A stretch of 64,000 bases of DNA from Desulfomicrobium macestii (GTDB lineage Bacteria; Desulfobacterota; Desulfovibrionia; Desulfovibrionales; Desulfomicrobiaceae), in contig NZ_JADBGG010000017.1 in the NCBI RefSeq assembly GCF_014873765.1, positions 1-64,000 of the forward strand. Reading direction: 5' to 3'. Of this stretch, positions 27,237 through 36,552 are shown piece by piece. A model generated the notes under the pieces. The model ran no database searches. It was not told the DNA's origin and saw nothing but the letters and a program-made list of their open reading frames with translations. A program made the translations under genes and the position numbers. Position 1 is the first letter of the stretch. Every line of letters starts with the position of its first letter.

Positions 27237-28442
27237 ATGCCTGTCTTCATCTATAAGGCTAAAACACGCGGCGGTAGATCAGTCAAAGGGGATTTGGACG
27301 CTCCAAGCCTTGAATTTGCCGAAAACATCCTGCGGCGCAAGGGATATGGCAATGTCCGGGTCAAACCAAAACCCAAGGACATCCTGGAAGGCACCTTTCT
27401 TGAGGGCGGTGTGTCCGATCGGGACATGGTCGTCTTCAGTCGGCAGTTCGCCACCATGATCAATGCAGGCGTGCCCATCCTGCAGGCCTTGCAGATCATG
27501 TGCGAGCAGACCGAAAATCCGAAGCTGCGCCGCAAACTCTACGCGGTCAGAAACGACATCGAGGGCGGCAGCTCCCTGTACGAAGCCCTCAAAAAGCATT
27601 CCGACATTTTTGACGTCCTCTACTCCAACATGGTCAACGCCGGCGAGACCGGCGGTATCCTGGACCAGGTCCTGCTGCGTCTGGCCGAATACATCGAAAA
27701 AGCCGCCAAGCTCAAAGCCAAGATCAAGGGTGCCATGATTTATCCGGGCGTGGTCGTGACCGTGGCCGTGGCGGTCATCGCGGTCATCCTCATCTTCGTT
27801 ATCCCGACCTTCGAGCAGATGTTCCGTGAATCCGGCGGCGCGCTTCCCCTGCCGACCCAGATAGTCATCAACATGAGTAATTTCGTCATCAACAATTTCA
27901 TGTTGCTTGTCGCGGGTATCATCGCCTTTATTGTCGCCTTCAAGTTCTTCTACAAATGGGAGAAGGGGCAGATCCTAGTCGACCGCTGGATCCTTTTCGT
28001 GCCCGTCTTCGGGCCCCTGCTGCGCAAGGCCGCCGTGGCCAAGTTCAGCCGGACGCTGGCCACCATGGTCTCAAGCGGCGTGCCGATCCTGAACGCCCTC
28101 GACATCGTCTCGCGCACATCGGGCAACAAGACCGTCGAGAAGGGCGTGCTCGAAGCCAAGAAATCCATCGCCGAGGGCCAGAGCCTGGCCGAGCCCCTGG
28201 ATGACACGGGCGTCTTTCCCCCCATGGTCATCCACATGATAGCCATCGGCGAGACCACGGGCGCCCTTGACTCCATGCTCTCGAAAATCGCGGATTTCTA
28301 CGATGACGAGGTCGATGTGGCCGTGGACGCCCTGACTTCACTCATCGAACCCATCATGATCGTTTTTCTTGGCGTGGTCGTGGGTGGACTGGTCATCAGC
28401 ATGTACCTGCCCATCTTCTCCATCGCCGACACCGTAGCCTGA
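27237..28442 (+). CDS. type IV pilus / type II secretion inner-membrane platform protein (PilC/GspF)
   Basis: 401-residue membrane platform protein on which the assembly ATPase acts. It has the duplicated GspF domain: the first copy begins near FSRQFATMINAGVPILQAL and ends with helices at about residues 165-185, the second begins FSRTLATMVSSGVPILNAL and ends with a C-terminal helix. N-terminal MPVFIYKAKTRGG is typical of PilC. TGGAGG precedes ATG 27237. No other pilus genes are nearby, so it is an orphan here; partners are expected elsewhere. Confidence 0.92.
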   Translation: MPVFIYKAKTRGGRSVKGDLDAPSLEFAENILRRKGYGNVRVKPKPKDILEGTFLEGGVSDRDMVVFSRQFATMINAGVPILQALQIMCEQTENPKLRRKLYAVRNDIEGGSSLYEALKKHSDIFDVLYSNMVNAGETGGILDQVLLRLAEYIEKAAKLKAKIKGAMIYPGVVVTVAVAVIAVILIFVIPTFEQMFRESGGALPLPTQIVINMSNFVINNFMLLVAGIIAFIVAFKFFYKWEKGQILVDRWILFVPVFGPLLRKAAVAKFSRTLATMVSSGVPILNALDIVSRTSGNKTVEKGVLEAKKSIAEGQSLAEPLDDTGVFPPMVIHMIAIGETTGALDSMLSKIADFYDDEVDVAVDALTSLIEPIMIVFLGVVVGGLVISMYLPIFSIADTVA

Positions 28443-28466
28443 CAGGTCGCCCAAAACGGCGACCTG
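28443..28466 (+). terminator. perfect stem-loop directly after the PilC/GspF gene
   Basis: CAGGTCGCC (28443-28451) pairs with GGCGACCTG (28458-28466). It starts at the stop codon. No T run follows, so it may be an mRNA-end structure acting together with the next hairpin. Confidence 0.55.
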
Positions 28467-28474
28467 CTGCGTCA

Positions 28475-28531
28475 GCGAAAAAAGCCAGACCGCTTGTGCA
28501 TGCGCATGACTGCGCGTCCTGGCTTTTTCGC
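28475..28531. terminator. bidirectional terminator-like inverted repeat
   Basis: GCGAAAAAAGCCAG (28475-28488) is complementary to CTGGCTTTTTCGC (28519-28531) with one bulged A. The A run and T run on either side make it suitable in both directions, ending the PilC unit before metF. Confidence 0.7.
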
Positions 28532-28610
28532 GTCCATGCATCTCACCATTTTTCAAGCGGCCTGTGAATTTTGAATTGCTCAACAATCAGCTAAAGTCCG
28601 GGAGTTTTTC

Positions 28611-29498
28611 GTGCGCATTGCCCAGTTGCTCCAGCGGCAGGAACCATTCCTGTCGCTGGAGTTCTTTCCCCCCAAGGACCGGGCGCAGTGGCCCGGTTTT
28701 TTTGACGTGGTACGCCAACTGCGCGACCTTGGCCCCCTGTTCTGCTCCGTGACCTACGGCGCGGGCGGGAGCACTCAGCACAACACGCTTGAGATCGTGA
28801 CCCGCATGAAGCAGGAGTACGGCCTTGAGCCGCTGGCGCACCTGACCTGTGTCGGCGCGGACAGGGCGCGCATCGGCTCCTTCCTGTCCGGTCTGGCCCA
28901 GGCTGGGGTGGACAACGTCCTGGCCCTGCGCGGCGATCCTCCGCGCGGCGAGAGCACCTTCACACCCGACAGCGAGGAGTTCCAGCACGGCAGCGATCTG
29001 GTCTCCTTCATCCGGCAGGATTTTTCCGATCTGTCCATCGGCGTGGCCGGGTATCCCGAAAAGCATCCCGAGGCCCCAAGCATGGATGACGATCTTGAGC
29101 GCCTGCGGCACAAGGTGGCCTGCGGGGCGGATTTCATCATCACGCAGCTATTTTTCGACAACGACGCCTATTTCGATTTCGTGGCCCGGGCCAGGGCGGT
29201 CGGCATCGGCGTGCCCATCATTCCGGGTATTCTGCCGGTCCAGAACCTGGCGGCCCTGAAGCGGATGCTTTCCTTTTGCGGCGCTTCCGTGCCCGAAGGC
29301 TACATGAGCGACCTGGAACACGTGCACAAGGTCTACGGAGAGAGCGGGGTGCGGGGACTGGGGCTTGGCTACGCCAAGAGCCAGATCCGAAATCTGCTTG
29401 ACCGGGGAGCCCCTGGAGTGCATCTCTACACTCTTAACAAAGCTGACACTTGCCTTGATATCTGGAAGGATTTTTTGCGCAGGGACGGGCTGAAGTAA
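28611..29498 (+). CDS. metF: methylenetetrahydrofolate reductase
   Basis: 295-residue FAD TIM-barrel enzyme reducing methylenetetrahydrofolate to methyltetrahydrofolate, used for methionine synthesis and one-carbon metabolism. Start is GTG 28611 with GGGAG six bases before. Motifs: SLEFFPPKD (catalytic Glu), TYGAGGSTQ, HLTCVGADR, LALRGDPPRGE, DFIITQLFFDN, VPIIPGILPVQ. Length is typical of bacterial MetF. It is followed after 18 bases by asd, both feeding the aspartate/methionine family. Confidence 0.95.
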   Translation: MRIAQLLQRQEPFLSLEFFPPKDRAQWPGFFDVVRQLRDLGPLFCSVTYGAGGSTQHNTLEIVTRMKQEYGLEPLAHLTCVGADRARIGSFLSGLAQAGVDNVLALRGDPPRGESTFTPDSEEFQHGSDLVSFIRQDFSDLSIGVAGYPEKHPEAPSMDDDLERLRHKVACGADFIITQLFFDNDAYFDFVARARAVGIGVPIIPGILPVQNLAALKRMLSFCGASVPEGYMSDLEHVHKVYGESGVRGLGLGYAKSQIRNLLDRGAPGVHLYTLNKADTCLDIWKDFLRRDGLK

Positions 29499-29516
29499 CA
29501 TATTTTGGAGGCGATG

Positions 29517-30542
<1,026 letters not shown>

Positions 30543-30653
30543 ACGCTGGACGCGTTTTCTGGTTTGTCCGCACGCCCCGAACCGAATATCGGCTTGGGGC
30601 GTGTTTTGCGAGCGGGGCGCAATGAAGCGCGGCTTGCTGTCATGGAGGGAAAA

Positions 30654-31604
30654 ATGGTCGAAATCGGCAATGAGCAGCTTTTTTGGGAACGGTTGCAGGC
30701 ACTCCCGCGTCCCGGCGAGGAGAATTTCCTGGCTTTCTACGATCACCGGCTGGGTGCGATTTTCACCAATCCGCGCCTCATGCTCATCCCCCTCGATGAC
30801 CATCTCGTACATCGCGGCGACGGCGTTTTCGAGGCGCTGCGCTTCGAGGACGGGGCCATCTATCAGCTGGGCGAGCATCTGCTGCGTCTGGAGCGTTCCG
30901 CAGGTGCCATCGGTCTTGCGCTGCCGATCGGCACCGCCGAACTCGATGACCTGATCCGGCAGGTCTGCGTGGTCAGCAAGGCGGACGAAGGCAATGTCAT
31001 GGTTTTTGTGGGGCGCGGTCCCGGCGGGTTCACCCTGGATACCCGCGAATGCCCGCACCCGAGCCTTTACATCGTGGCCAAGCGCTTCGCCCGCAAGCCC
31101 GAATCCTTCTGGACCGCCGGGGTCAGCGCGGTGCGCACGCGCATTCCGGCCAAACAGGGCTGGATGTCCCAGATCAAGAGCGTGAACTATCTGCCCAACG
31201 TGCTCATGAAAAAGGACGCCGTGGAGCAGGGCGCCGACTACCCGCTGTGCTTCGACGGCGACGGATTCCTGGCCGAAGGCTCCACCGAGAACGCGGTGCT
31301 GGTGGACCGGGACGGGGTTTTCGTCGTGCCGGAGCTCAAGAATGCCCTCATGGGCACGACCCTCAAACGGGCCATGAGCCTGGCCGGAGGTTTCATGCCG
31401 GTCGCCACCCGTCCCGTGCCCGAGTCCGAACTTTACGACTGCCGCGAGATCATTCTTCTCGGCACGAGCATCGACGCGGTCGGCGTGGTCCGGTACAACG
31501 GCCGCGTCGTGGGCGACGGCGTCCCCGGCCCGGTCAGCCTGCGTCTGCGCGAACTGCTGGTGGCGGACCGCAAGGCCCATGGCCAGCCGCTGCTGCGGAC
31601 ATGA
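30654..31604 (+). CDS. class IV aminotransferase (branched-chain/aminodeoxychorismate lyase group)
   Basis: 316-residue PLP enzyme of fold type IV. ATG 30654 follows GGAGGG; upstream in-frame codons from 30564 have no ribosome site. It carries HRGDGVFEALR, the PLP lysine in SQIKSVNYLPNVL and GFLAEGSTENAVLV, the phosphate-binding end. This pattern is shared by IlvE, D-amino-acid aminotransferase and PabC; the sequence alone does not decide. Its end overlaps the next glycosyltransferase start (ATGA). Confidence 0.85.
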   Translation: MVEIGNEQLFWERLQALPRPGEENFLAFYDHRLGAIFTNPRLMLIPLDDHLVHRGDGVFEALRFEDGAIYQLGEHLLRLERSAGAIGLALPIGTAELDDLIRQVCVVSKADEGNVMVFVGRGPGGFTLDTRECPHPSLYIVAKRFARKPESFWTAGVSAVRTRIPAKQGWMSQIKSVNYLPNVLMKKDAVEQGADYPLCFDGDGFLAEGSTENAVLVDRDGVFVVPELKNALMGTTLKRAMSLAGGFMPVATRPVPESELYDCREIILLGTSIDAVGVVRYNGRVVGDGVPGPVSLRLRELLVADRKAHGQPLLRT

Positions 31605-32683
31605 ACGATCAGATGGCGGCCAGTGACAGGGCGGCGCTCGGGGCTGCGGGGGTGACGCATCTGGATCTTGGATGCGAATACCGCGGAGGCCAGCGCCAGG
31701 TCATTTATCTTGCCGTTGAGCAGCACAAGGCCGGGATGCAGGTGCTCGTGGCCGCGCCGCAGGGTTCGCCCATCCTTGATGCGGCCCTTGAGTCCGGGCT
31801 GGCGATTGCGCCGTTGCCCCGCAGGCGTGATTACCATCCCCTGAATCTGGCCGCGCTGCTCGGCTTGCTTCCTGCCTCTCCCCATATCCTTCATACCCAC
31901 GATTCCCGCGCCGCCTCGCTTGGGGCCTTGGCGCATCTCTGCAGGCGCGACCTGACCCTGATCCATTCCCGGAGGGTATCCTATGCCCTGGGCCAAGGCT
32001 GGAGCCGCTGGAAATACCGGCTCGGGGCCTTGGTGGCTTGCGTCAGCCGGGAAGTTGAGGATGTGGTTCGCCGCGCTGGAGTTTCCCGCACCGTGGTCAT
32101 TCCAAGCGCCATCGTGCTCGACAGGTACTCCCGCAGGAAGCCCGGGAACCGGGGGCGGGTGGGCCTCATCGGCGCCCTTTCCCCGCAGAAGGGGCATGCC
32201 CAGTTTTTTCGGGCCCTGTCTTTGCTGGCGCAGGTCCCGGAAGTCTGGGTCATCGGCGAAGGGGCTTTGAAGGCGGATCTTGTGCGACAGGCCGAAAGTC
32301 TGGGCCTCTCAGGGCGGATCGTGTGGAAAGGACACGTCGAAAGCGCCCAGGTTCTCCCCAGCCTTGACATTCTGGTTGTGCCCTCGGCTCATGGCGAGGG
32401 ATCGAGTGGGGTGGTCAAGGAGGGATGGGCTTCGGGCGTGCCCGTGATCTGTTCCGATCTTCCCGCGAATCTCGAGCTGGTCCGCGACGAGGCCAACGGG
32501 CTCGTCTTCGCCAATGGCGATCCGTCTGCCCTTGCGCGGCAAATTGGGCGCCTGCTTGAAGACTCTGCCCTAGGTGAAAAGCTCGCCCGGGCAGGAAACC
32601 ATGATGTCGCGGCCTATGATGCATCCGCGATGCATACTGCATATCTGCGGGCCTACGCCTCGGTTCTTTCTCCCCTTCCCTGA
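31601..32683 (+). CDS. family 4 glycosyltransferase
   Basis: 360-residue GT-B-fold retaining glycosyltransferase. ATG 31601 overlaps the aminotransferase stop; the open frame before it is that gene's shadow. It shows the N-terminal CEYRGGQRQVIYL loop, HTHDSRAASLG, and in the C-terminal half VGLIGALSPQKGHAQF, the donor-sugar region VVPSAHGEGSSGVVKEGWASGVPVI with the E-x7-E motif, and NGLVFANGDPSALA. Likely adds a sugar to LPS or exopolysaccharide. The operonic link to amino-acid genes is probably incidental. Confidence 0.87.
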   Translation: MNDQMAASDRAALGAAGVTHLDLGCEYRGGQRQVIYLAVEQHKAGMQVLVAAPQGSPILDAALESGLAIAPLPRRRDYHPLNLAALLGLLPASPHILHTHDSRAASLGALAHLCRRDLTLIHSRRVSYALGQGWSRWKYRLGALVACVSREVEDVVRRAGVSRTVVIPSAIVLDRYSRRKPGNRGRVGLIGALSPQKGHAQFFRALSLLAQVPEVWVIGEGALKADLVRQAESLGLSGRIVWKGHVESAQVLPSLDILVVPSAHGEGSSGVVKEGWASGVPVICSDLPANLELVRDEANGLVFANGDPSALARQIGRLLEDSALGEKLARAGNHDVAAYDASAMHTAYLRAYASVLSPLP

Positions 32684-32791
32684 CGGTCGATCAAGGCCTC
32701 CATGGCCTTTGCATCGTTTTGGCTTTCTCCTCGAATCCCTTTTTTTCTCACTGTCCCCGCGTGACGTTTCATCGCAACCGTTGCCGGTGCT

Positions 32792-32819
32792 TTGACAAAT
32801 GCGCGGAAGACGTTAGAGG
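32792..32819 (+). promoter_or_regulatory. possible promoter of the thioredoxin-reductase fusion gene
   Basis: A consensus TTGACA (32792-32797) is followed after 16 bases by TAGAGG (32814-32819), in the 177-base gap before the gene. The -10 element is weak. Confidence 0.35.
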
Positions 32820-32860
32820 AAAAGTTCGCATTGCTCGTCACTCTTTCTCCGGAGGTTTTC

Positions 32861-34498
32861 ATGACCAAAGCCAACAAAAAAGACGAATGGTTTCTGCCCG
32901 AGGATCAACGCAAGGCCCTGGCCTCCTACCTCAAGGATTTCAAGGAAGTGGTGCCGGTGCACCTGTTCGTGAAATCCGGTCAGAACGATGCCTACGCCGA
33001 TTTTGCGCAAAATCTCATGAAGGATCTCGTTCGCCTCACCGACAAGGTCACCTTGAGCGTGCACTCGGAAGATGACGCGGCCAACAGCAAATACGCAGTG
33101 GAGCGTTTCCCGACGCTGCTCATAGCTCCCGAGAAATATTCCATCCGTTTCACAGGAGCCCCGGCCGGCGAGGAAGGGCAGGCCTTTTTGCATGCCCTGA
33201 TGATGGTCTCCACGGGCAAGAGCTTCCTGTCCGAGCACAGCAGGGAGCTGCTGGAGGAATTGCAGGAGCCTCGTCAGGTCAAGGTCTTTGTCAGCCCGAC
33301 CTGTCCGTACTGTCCCGGGCAGTGCGTCAACGCCATCAAGGCGGCCGTCGAGAAGCCGCTCCTGGTCAGCGTCGAGTGCGTCGAGACCGGGGAGAACCCA
33401 GAGTATGCCGAGGAGTATTCCGTAGGCTCCATCCCGCATACGGTTTACGATGAAAAGCTCTCCACCGTGGGCATGGAATCGGAGCTGGCCTTTGTCGTTC
33501 AGCTTTTGACCCTCAAGGCCGCCAAGGACCTGGCCGAGGAAAGGGAAGGCGTGGACGCTGCGAATGCGAGTCATCACGACGTGGTCATCATCGGGTCGGG
33601 GCCTGCCGGACTTACGGCCGGAATCTACGCCAAACGCGCCGGTCTCGATGCCGTGGTCCTGGAAAAAGGCATTGTCGGCGGCCTGGTCAGCATCACCCCG
33701 GAAGTGGAGAACTATCCCGGTTTCATAAACATCGGCGGCAAGATGCTCATGGACATGATCCACGAGCAGGCCAAACAGTACGTGGACGTCATCACCGGTC
33801 AGACCGTCGAGGAAATCAAGATAGGCCGGAATATCGAGGTCCTGACCCAGGATCGGGTTTTCCTGGCGGATGCCGTGATCTACGCGGCGGGGGCGGCCTG
33901 GAAGAAGCTCGAAGTGCCCGGCGAGGATCGTTTCATGAGCAAGGGCGTGTCCTTTTGCGCCTCCTGTGATGGATTCATGTTCAAGGGCAAGAAGGTTGCC
34001 GTCGTCGGAGGGGGAAACACCGCCCTGACCGACGCCCTGCATCTGAAGAATCTGGGCGTGGACGTGTTCATCGTGCATCGCCGCGACAGCTTTCGGGCCG
34101 AACAGCACCTTGTCGATTCCGTGCTCAGGGAGGAAATCCCCGTGCGCTGGAACAGCGTCGTGGAAGAGATCGGGGGCAAGGAGACTCTTCGCTTCATAAG
34201 CCTCAGGCATGTCAAGAGCGGTGAGACGGAGCGGGTCGATGTGGACGGGGTCTTTCTGGCCATCGGCATCGTGCCCAACGTGCAGGCCGTGTCCCATCTG
34301 GGCCTGGCCCAGGAACTGGGCGGCTATATCCGCGTCGACAGACAGGGGCGGACCAGCATTCCGCGCATCTATGCGGCCGGAGATATCACCGGGGGAGTGC
34401 AGCAGATCGTTACGGCCGTCAGCGAGGGCGCTTCGGCGGCCATGGCGGTTTTCGAGGATCTGACGAGACGCAAGGCTGAATTGGCCGCGCGCAAATGA
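32861..34498 (+). CDS. thioredoxin reductase-like flavoprotein with N-terminal thioredoxin-fold pair (AhpF-like)
   Basis: 545-residue fusion; ATG 32861 follows CGGAGG. Residues 1-215 form two consecutive thioredoxin-like folds: the first has no CxxC, the second has CPYC at 148-151. From about residue 240 a thioredoxin reductase follows: FAD loop IIGSGPAGLTAGIYA, redox pair CASC at 366-369 followed by DGF, NADPH loop VAVVGGGNTALTDAL, and C-terminal YAAGDITGG. The order matches AhpF, which reduces the peroxiredoxin AhpC, but no ahpC lies beside it. It may reduce a thioredoxin or another partner in anaerobes. Monocistronic by position. Confidence 0.88.
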   Translation: MTKANKKDEWFLPEDQRKALASYLKDFKEVVPVHLFVKSGQNDAYADFAQNLMKDLVRLTDKVTLSVHSEDDAANSKYAVERFPTLLIAPEKYSIRFTGAPAGEEGQAFLHALMMVSTGKSFLSEHSRELLEELQEPRQVKVFVSPTCPYCPGQCVNAIKAAVEKPLLVSVECVETGENPEYAEEYSVGSIPHTVYDEKLSTVGMESELAFVVQLLTLKAAKDLAEEREGVDAANASHHDVVIIGSGPAGLTAGIYAKRAGLDAVVLEKGIVGGLVSITPEVENYPGFINIGGKMLMDMIHEQAKQYVDVITGQTVEEIKIGRNIEVLTQDRVFLADAVIYAAGAAWKKLEVPGEDRFMSKGVSFCASCDGFMFKGKKVAVVGGGNTALTDALHLKNLGVDVFIVHRRDSFRAEQHLVDSVLREEIPVRWNSVVEEIGGKETLRFISLRHVKSGETERVDVDGVFLAIGIVPNVQAVSHLGLAQELGGYIRVDRQGRTSIPRIYAAGDITGGVQQIVTAVSEGASAAMAVFEDLTRRKAELAARK

Positions 34499-34500
34499 AA

Positions 34501-34520
34501 ATGGCCCTGCAAAGGGCCAT
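34501..34520 (-). terminator. stem-loop between convergent genes, T run on minus strand
   Basis: ATGGCCCT (34501-34508) pairs with AGGGCCAT (34513-34520) across GCAA. Read on the minus strand it is followed by TTTTC, so it best serves the PilZ gene, but it also follows the plus-strand gene immediately. Confidence 0.6.
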
Positions 34521-34537
34521 GAACCTGCCGCGCACGG

Positions 34538-34882
34538 TCAGCTTTCCGGAGGGACCGAAGACAGATAGCGCAGACCTACCCCGTACTCGGCGTTGGAATC
34601 GGGCAGGTTTTTTTTCCAGATGACCTTCGCGTAATAACATGTCTTTGGGTTGCGATATTCCTCCATTGGGTTCTGGAGTTCTTCGTTTTCCAGAACTTCG
34701 ATGAGCAGATTGGCGCCGAGCTTCGGCGGAGGGTAGTTCAATTCCAGATACATGCCGGTGCTGCTGTAATTGATCATCCTGGCAGTCCGGCATTCATCCT
34801 GTTCTCCGGCGCAAAAGCGGATGACGGCATTGTGCGGAATGCGATCCTTTTCCCGATTGTCTCTCGTGTTTCTGACTCTCAT
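34538..34882 (-). CDS. PilZ-domain protein (c-di-GMP receptor)
   Basis: 114-residue single-domain PilZ protein. Both ligand motifs are present: R-x3-R in NREKDR near the N-terminus and N-x-S-x2-G in NYSSTGMYLE, so it should bind cyclic di-GMP and pass the signal to a partner affecting motility or surface polysaccharide. Strands such as YYAKVIWKK and YGVGLRYL fit the barrel. It is a single-gene unit on the minus strand, convergent with the preceding flavoprotein gene. Confidence 0.87.
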   Translation of the reverse strand: MRVRNTRDNREKDRIPHNAVIRFCAGEQDECRTARMINYSSTGMYLELNYPPPKLGANLLIEVLENEELQNPMEEYRNPKTCYYAKVIWKKNLPDSNAEYGVGLRYLSSVPPES

Positions 34883-35192
34883 GCGTACCTCGTCCTTTCT
34901 GAGGCGTCAGGCTGCGTGAACCCGAACTACCTATTTGTCCGTATTTAATAAGCAAATTACATGCCAAATAGTGCGAATTTTTGTATCCGTGTACCTCGGT
35001 ATGGATACGGAGCGCAATCGGTCGGGTGAAGAAATTGTTCCAGTTTTGCCGGATCAATCTTGGATGCGGATCATCCAGGCGGATCAGATTATGGGATGAT
35101 TCTGTTTTTATATTTCGGGCTTTTGGCGGTGAAAACCGCCGTGACTTTGAATCTGGAGGGAAGGGTGGGGCAGCTTCCGGAAATTCCGGATT
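34883..35192. other. 310-base intergenic region between PilZ gene start and tilS end
   Basis: More AT-rich than average near 34935-34990, which would hold the PilZ gene promoter on the minus strand. A short inverted repeat GTATCC (34984-34989) / GGATAC (35005-35010) is present. Open frames reaching into tilS are not convincing as genes. I see no RNA gene. Confidence 0.5.
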
Positions 35193-36197
35193 TTACGGAG
35201 TCCGTTTTTGGAAGTGAAAACGGATGCCGCCTGGTTCCACGGAGGCGATCTTGTCGCCGGGAAACTGAATGGTCCGACCACAATTTTTGCGCACCCAGGC
35301 CTTGTCGAGGAGCAAAAGATGGCTCGCCAGGGTTTGACCCGGACCCATGGAGTCAAGGATGGTCTTGTAGAGGCGCAGGCGTTTTGCCTGATGCCCGCAA
35401 AGCAATGCCGAATCCAGCAGAAAATCCCGCCCCGGGGCGGGCAGTTCCGGCAGTTCCCGGTTCCAGTATTCCTCGTCGATGCGGGCCTGGGTCCAGAGCT
35501 GCGTGGCGGTCTTGAAAAGCGAGGGATTTTCGCGGCGCAGGAGCGGCAGGATGTCATGGCGGACCCTGTTGCGGGTGCGCTCCGGCGAGGCGTTGGACAG
35601 GTCTTCGCACCAATCTGTCCCGGTTTCTTCCAAAAAGGCGCGCAGTTCGCGTTTTTCCCAATCAAGCAGCGGCCGCAGCAGGGCGCGTCCAGGGTCCACG
35701 CCCGGCATTCCGCCAAGGCCGGGCCAGCCCGTGCCGCGCAGCAGTCGCATGATGATGTCTTCGGTCAGATCGTCGCCATGGTGGGCCGTCACGACCCAGT
35801 CCGCTCGCTGATTCCGGCGTACGGAATCCAGAAATGCATAGCGCGCCCGGCGGGCGCATTCCTCCTGGCCCTGTCCTGACGTGGCCTGAAGCGCGGGGAC
35901 GTCGAGCCGCGCCGTGTGGACGGAGATTTCAAGCCGCGCGCAGACCGCCTCGGCGTGCTCCAGTTCCCGGTCCGATTCGGGCCTGAGCCCGTGATGGGCA
36001 TGGGCGGCGACAAGGGTGAGGTCAAGCGGCGCTCGCAGCAGGGCGAGCAGGTGCAGGAGGGCCGTGGAATCGAGGCCCGTGGAATAGGCGACCACCAGGC
36101 GCGTGCCCCGCAGATCGACTCCAAGGGTCTCCCGGCAGAAGCGCGGGATGCCAAGGCAGCGCCGGGCCAGGTGTCGGGGAAGCTCCTGAAGTCGCAT
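35193..36197 (-). CDS. tilS: tRNA(Ile)-lysidine synthase
   Basis: 334-residue PP-loop ATPase that attaches lysine to the wobble cytidine of tRNA-Ile(CAU), changing it to an AUA reader. The PP-loop is LVVAYSTGLDSTALLHL (STGLDS in place of the usual SGGxDS), followed by AAHAHHGLR and GQGQEECARRARYAFL, and the HHGDDLTEDIIMRLLRGTG block characteristic of TilS. I chose the ATG whose first base is 36197 (MRLQELPRHL); a longer frame reaches 36296 but runs into the upstream gene. Last gene of a five-gene minus-strand operon. Confidence 0.9.
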   Translation of the reverse strand: MRLQELPRHLARRCLGIPRFCRETLGVDLRGTRLVVAYSTGLDSTALLHLLALLRAPLDLTLVAAHAHHGLRPESDRELEHAEAVCARLEISVHTARLDVPALQATSGQGQEECARRARYAFLDSVRRNQRADWVVTAHHGDDLTEDIIMRLLRGTGWPGLGGMPGVDPGRALLRPLLDWEKRELRAFLEETGTDWCEDLSNASPERTRNRVRHDILPLLRRENPSLFKTATQLWTQARIDEEYWNRELPELPAPGRDFLLDSALLCGHQAKRLRLYKTILDSMGPGQTLASHLLLLDKAWVRKNCGRTIQFPGDKIASVEPGGIRFHFQKRTP

Positions 36198-36208
36198 GGT
36201 CTTTGGGA

Positions 36209-36541
36209 TTAGAGGGGAATGTTCAGGTCTTTCAGCAGGTTTTCCAAGTAGGAGATCATGTGTTCCTGCTGCTCGGGAGTGGCGTAGGCGATGCATGCGC
36301 AGCGCAGAATGCGCTTGGCCCGGACGAGGAGTTCAAGCCGGACCCAGTCGCGCCCGGTTTCAACGGCCATGTAGAACGGTCCGCATTCGGGGGCGTGCTC
36401 CTGCTGCATGGGCGTGAGCAACGAGGGCGGCAGGTTGAAGTGATAGAGGTGCTTGATGCTCAGCATTTCCTGCTCCTTGAGCCTGCTTTCGAGCTTTTCC
36501 ATGTCTTCAGGGGTGATTTCGTCAATGACAAAGGCGCGCAT
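36209..36541 (-). CDS. conserved-type small protein of unknown function
   Basis: 110-residue protein, start MRAFVIDEITPEDM at 36541 with GGAGAAT five bases before. It lies eleven bases after hemA and eleven bases before tilS on the same strand, so it is certainly part of the operon. The sequence has an acidic N-terminal helix (EDMEKLESRLKEQEML) and a compact strand/Cys-containing region (ILRCACIAYATPEQQ). No signal, membrane segment or known catalytic motif. I do not recognise it. Confidence 0.78.
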   Translation of the reverse strand: MRAFVIDEITPEDMEKLESRLKEQEMLSIKHLYHFNLPPSLLTPMQQEHAPECGPFYMAVETGRDWVRLELLVRAKRILRCACIAYATPEQQEHMISYLENLLKDLNIPL

Positions 36542-36552
36542 GGGATTCTCCG

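Noticed and set aside
35060-35515. Plus-strand open frame of about 150 codons opposite tilS and its downstream gap
   Set aside because: Most of it is the reverse of tilS codons, no ribosome site, and the product looks like low-complexity shadow sequence.
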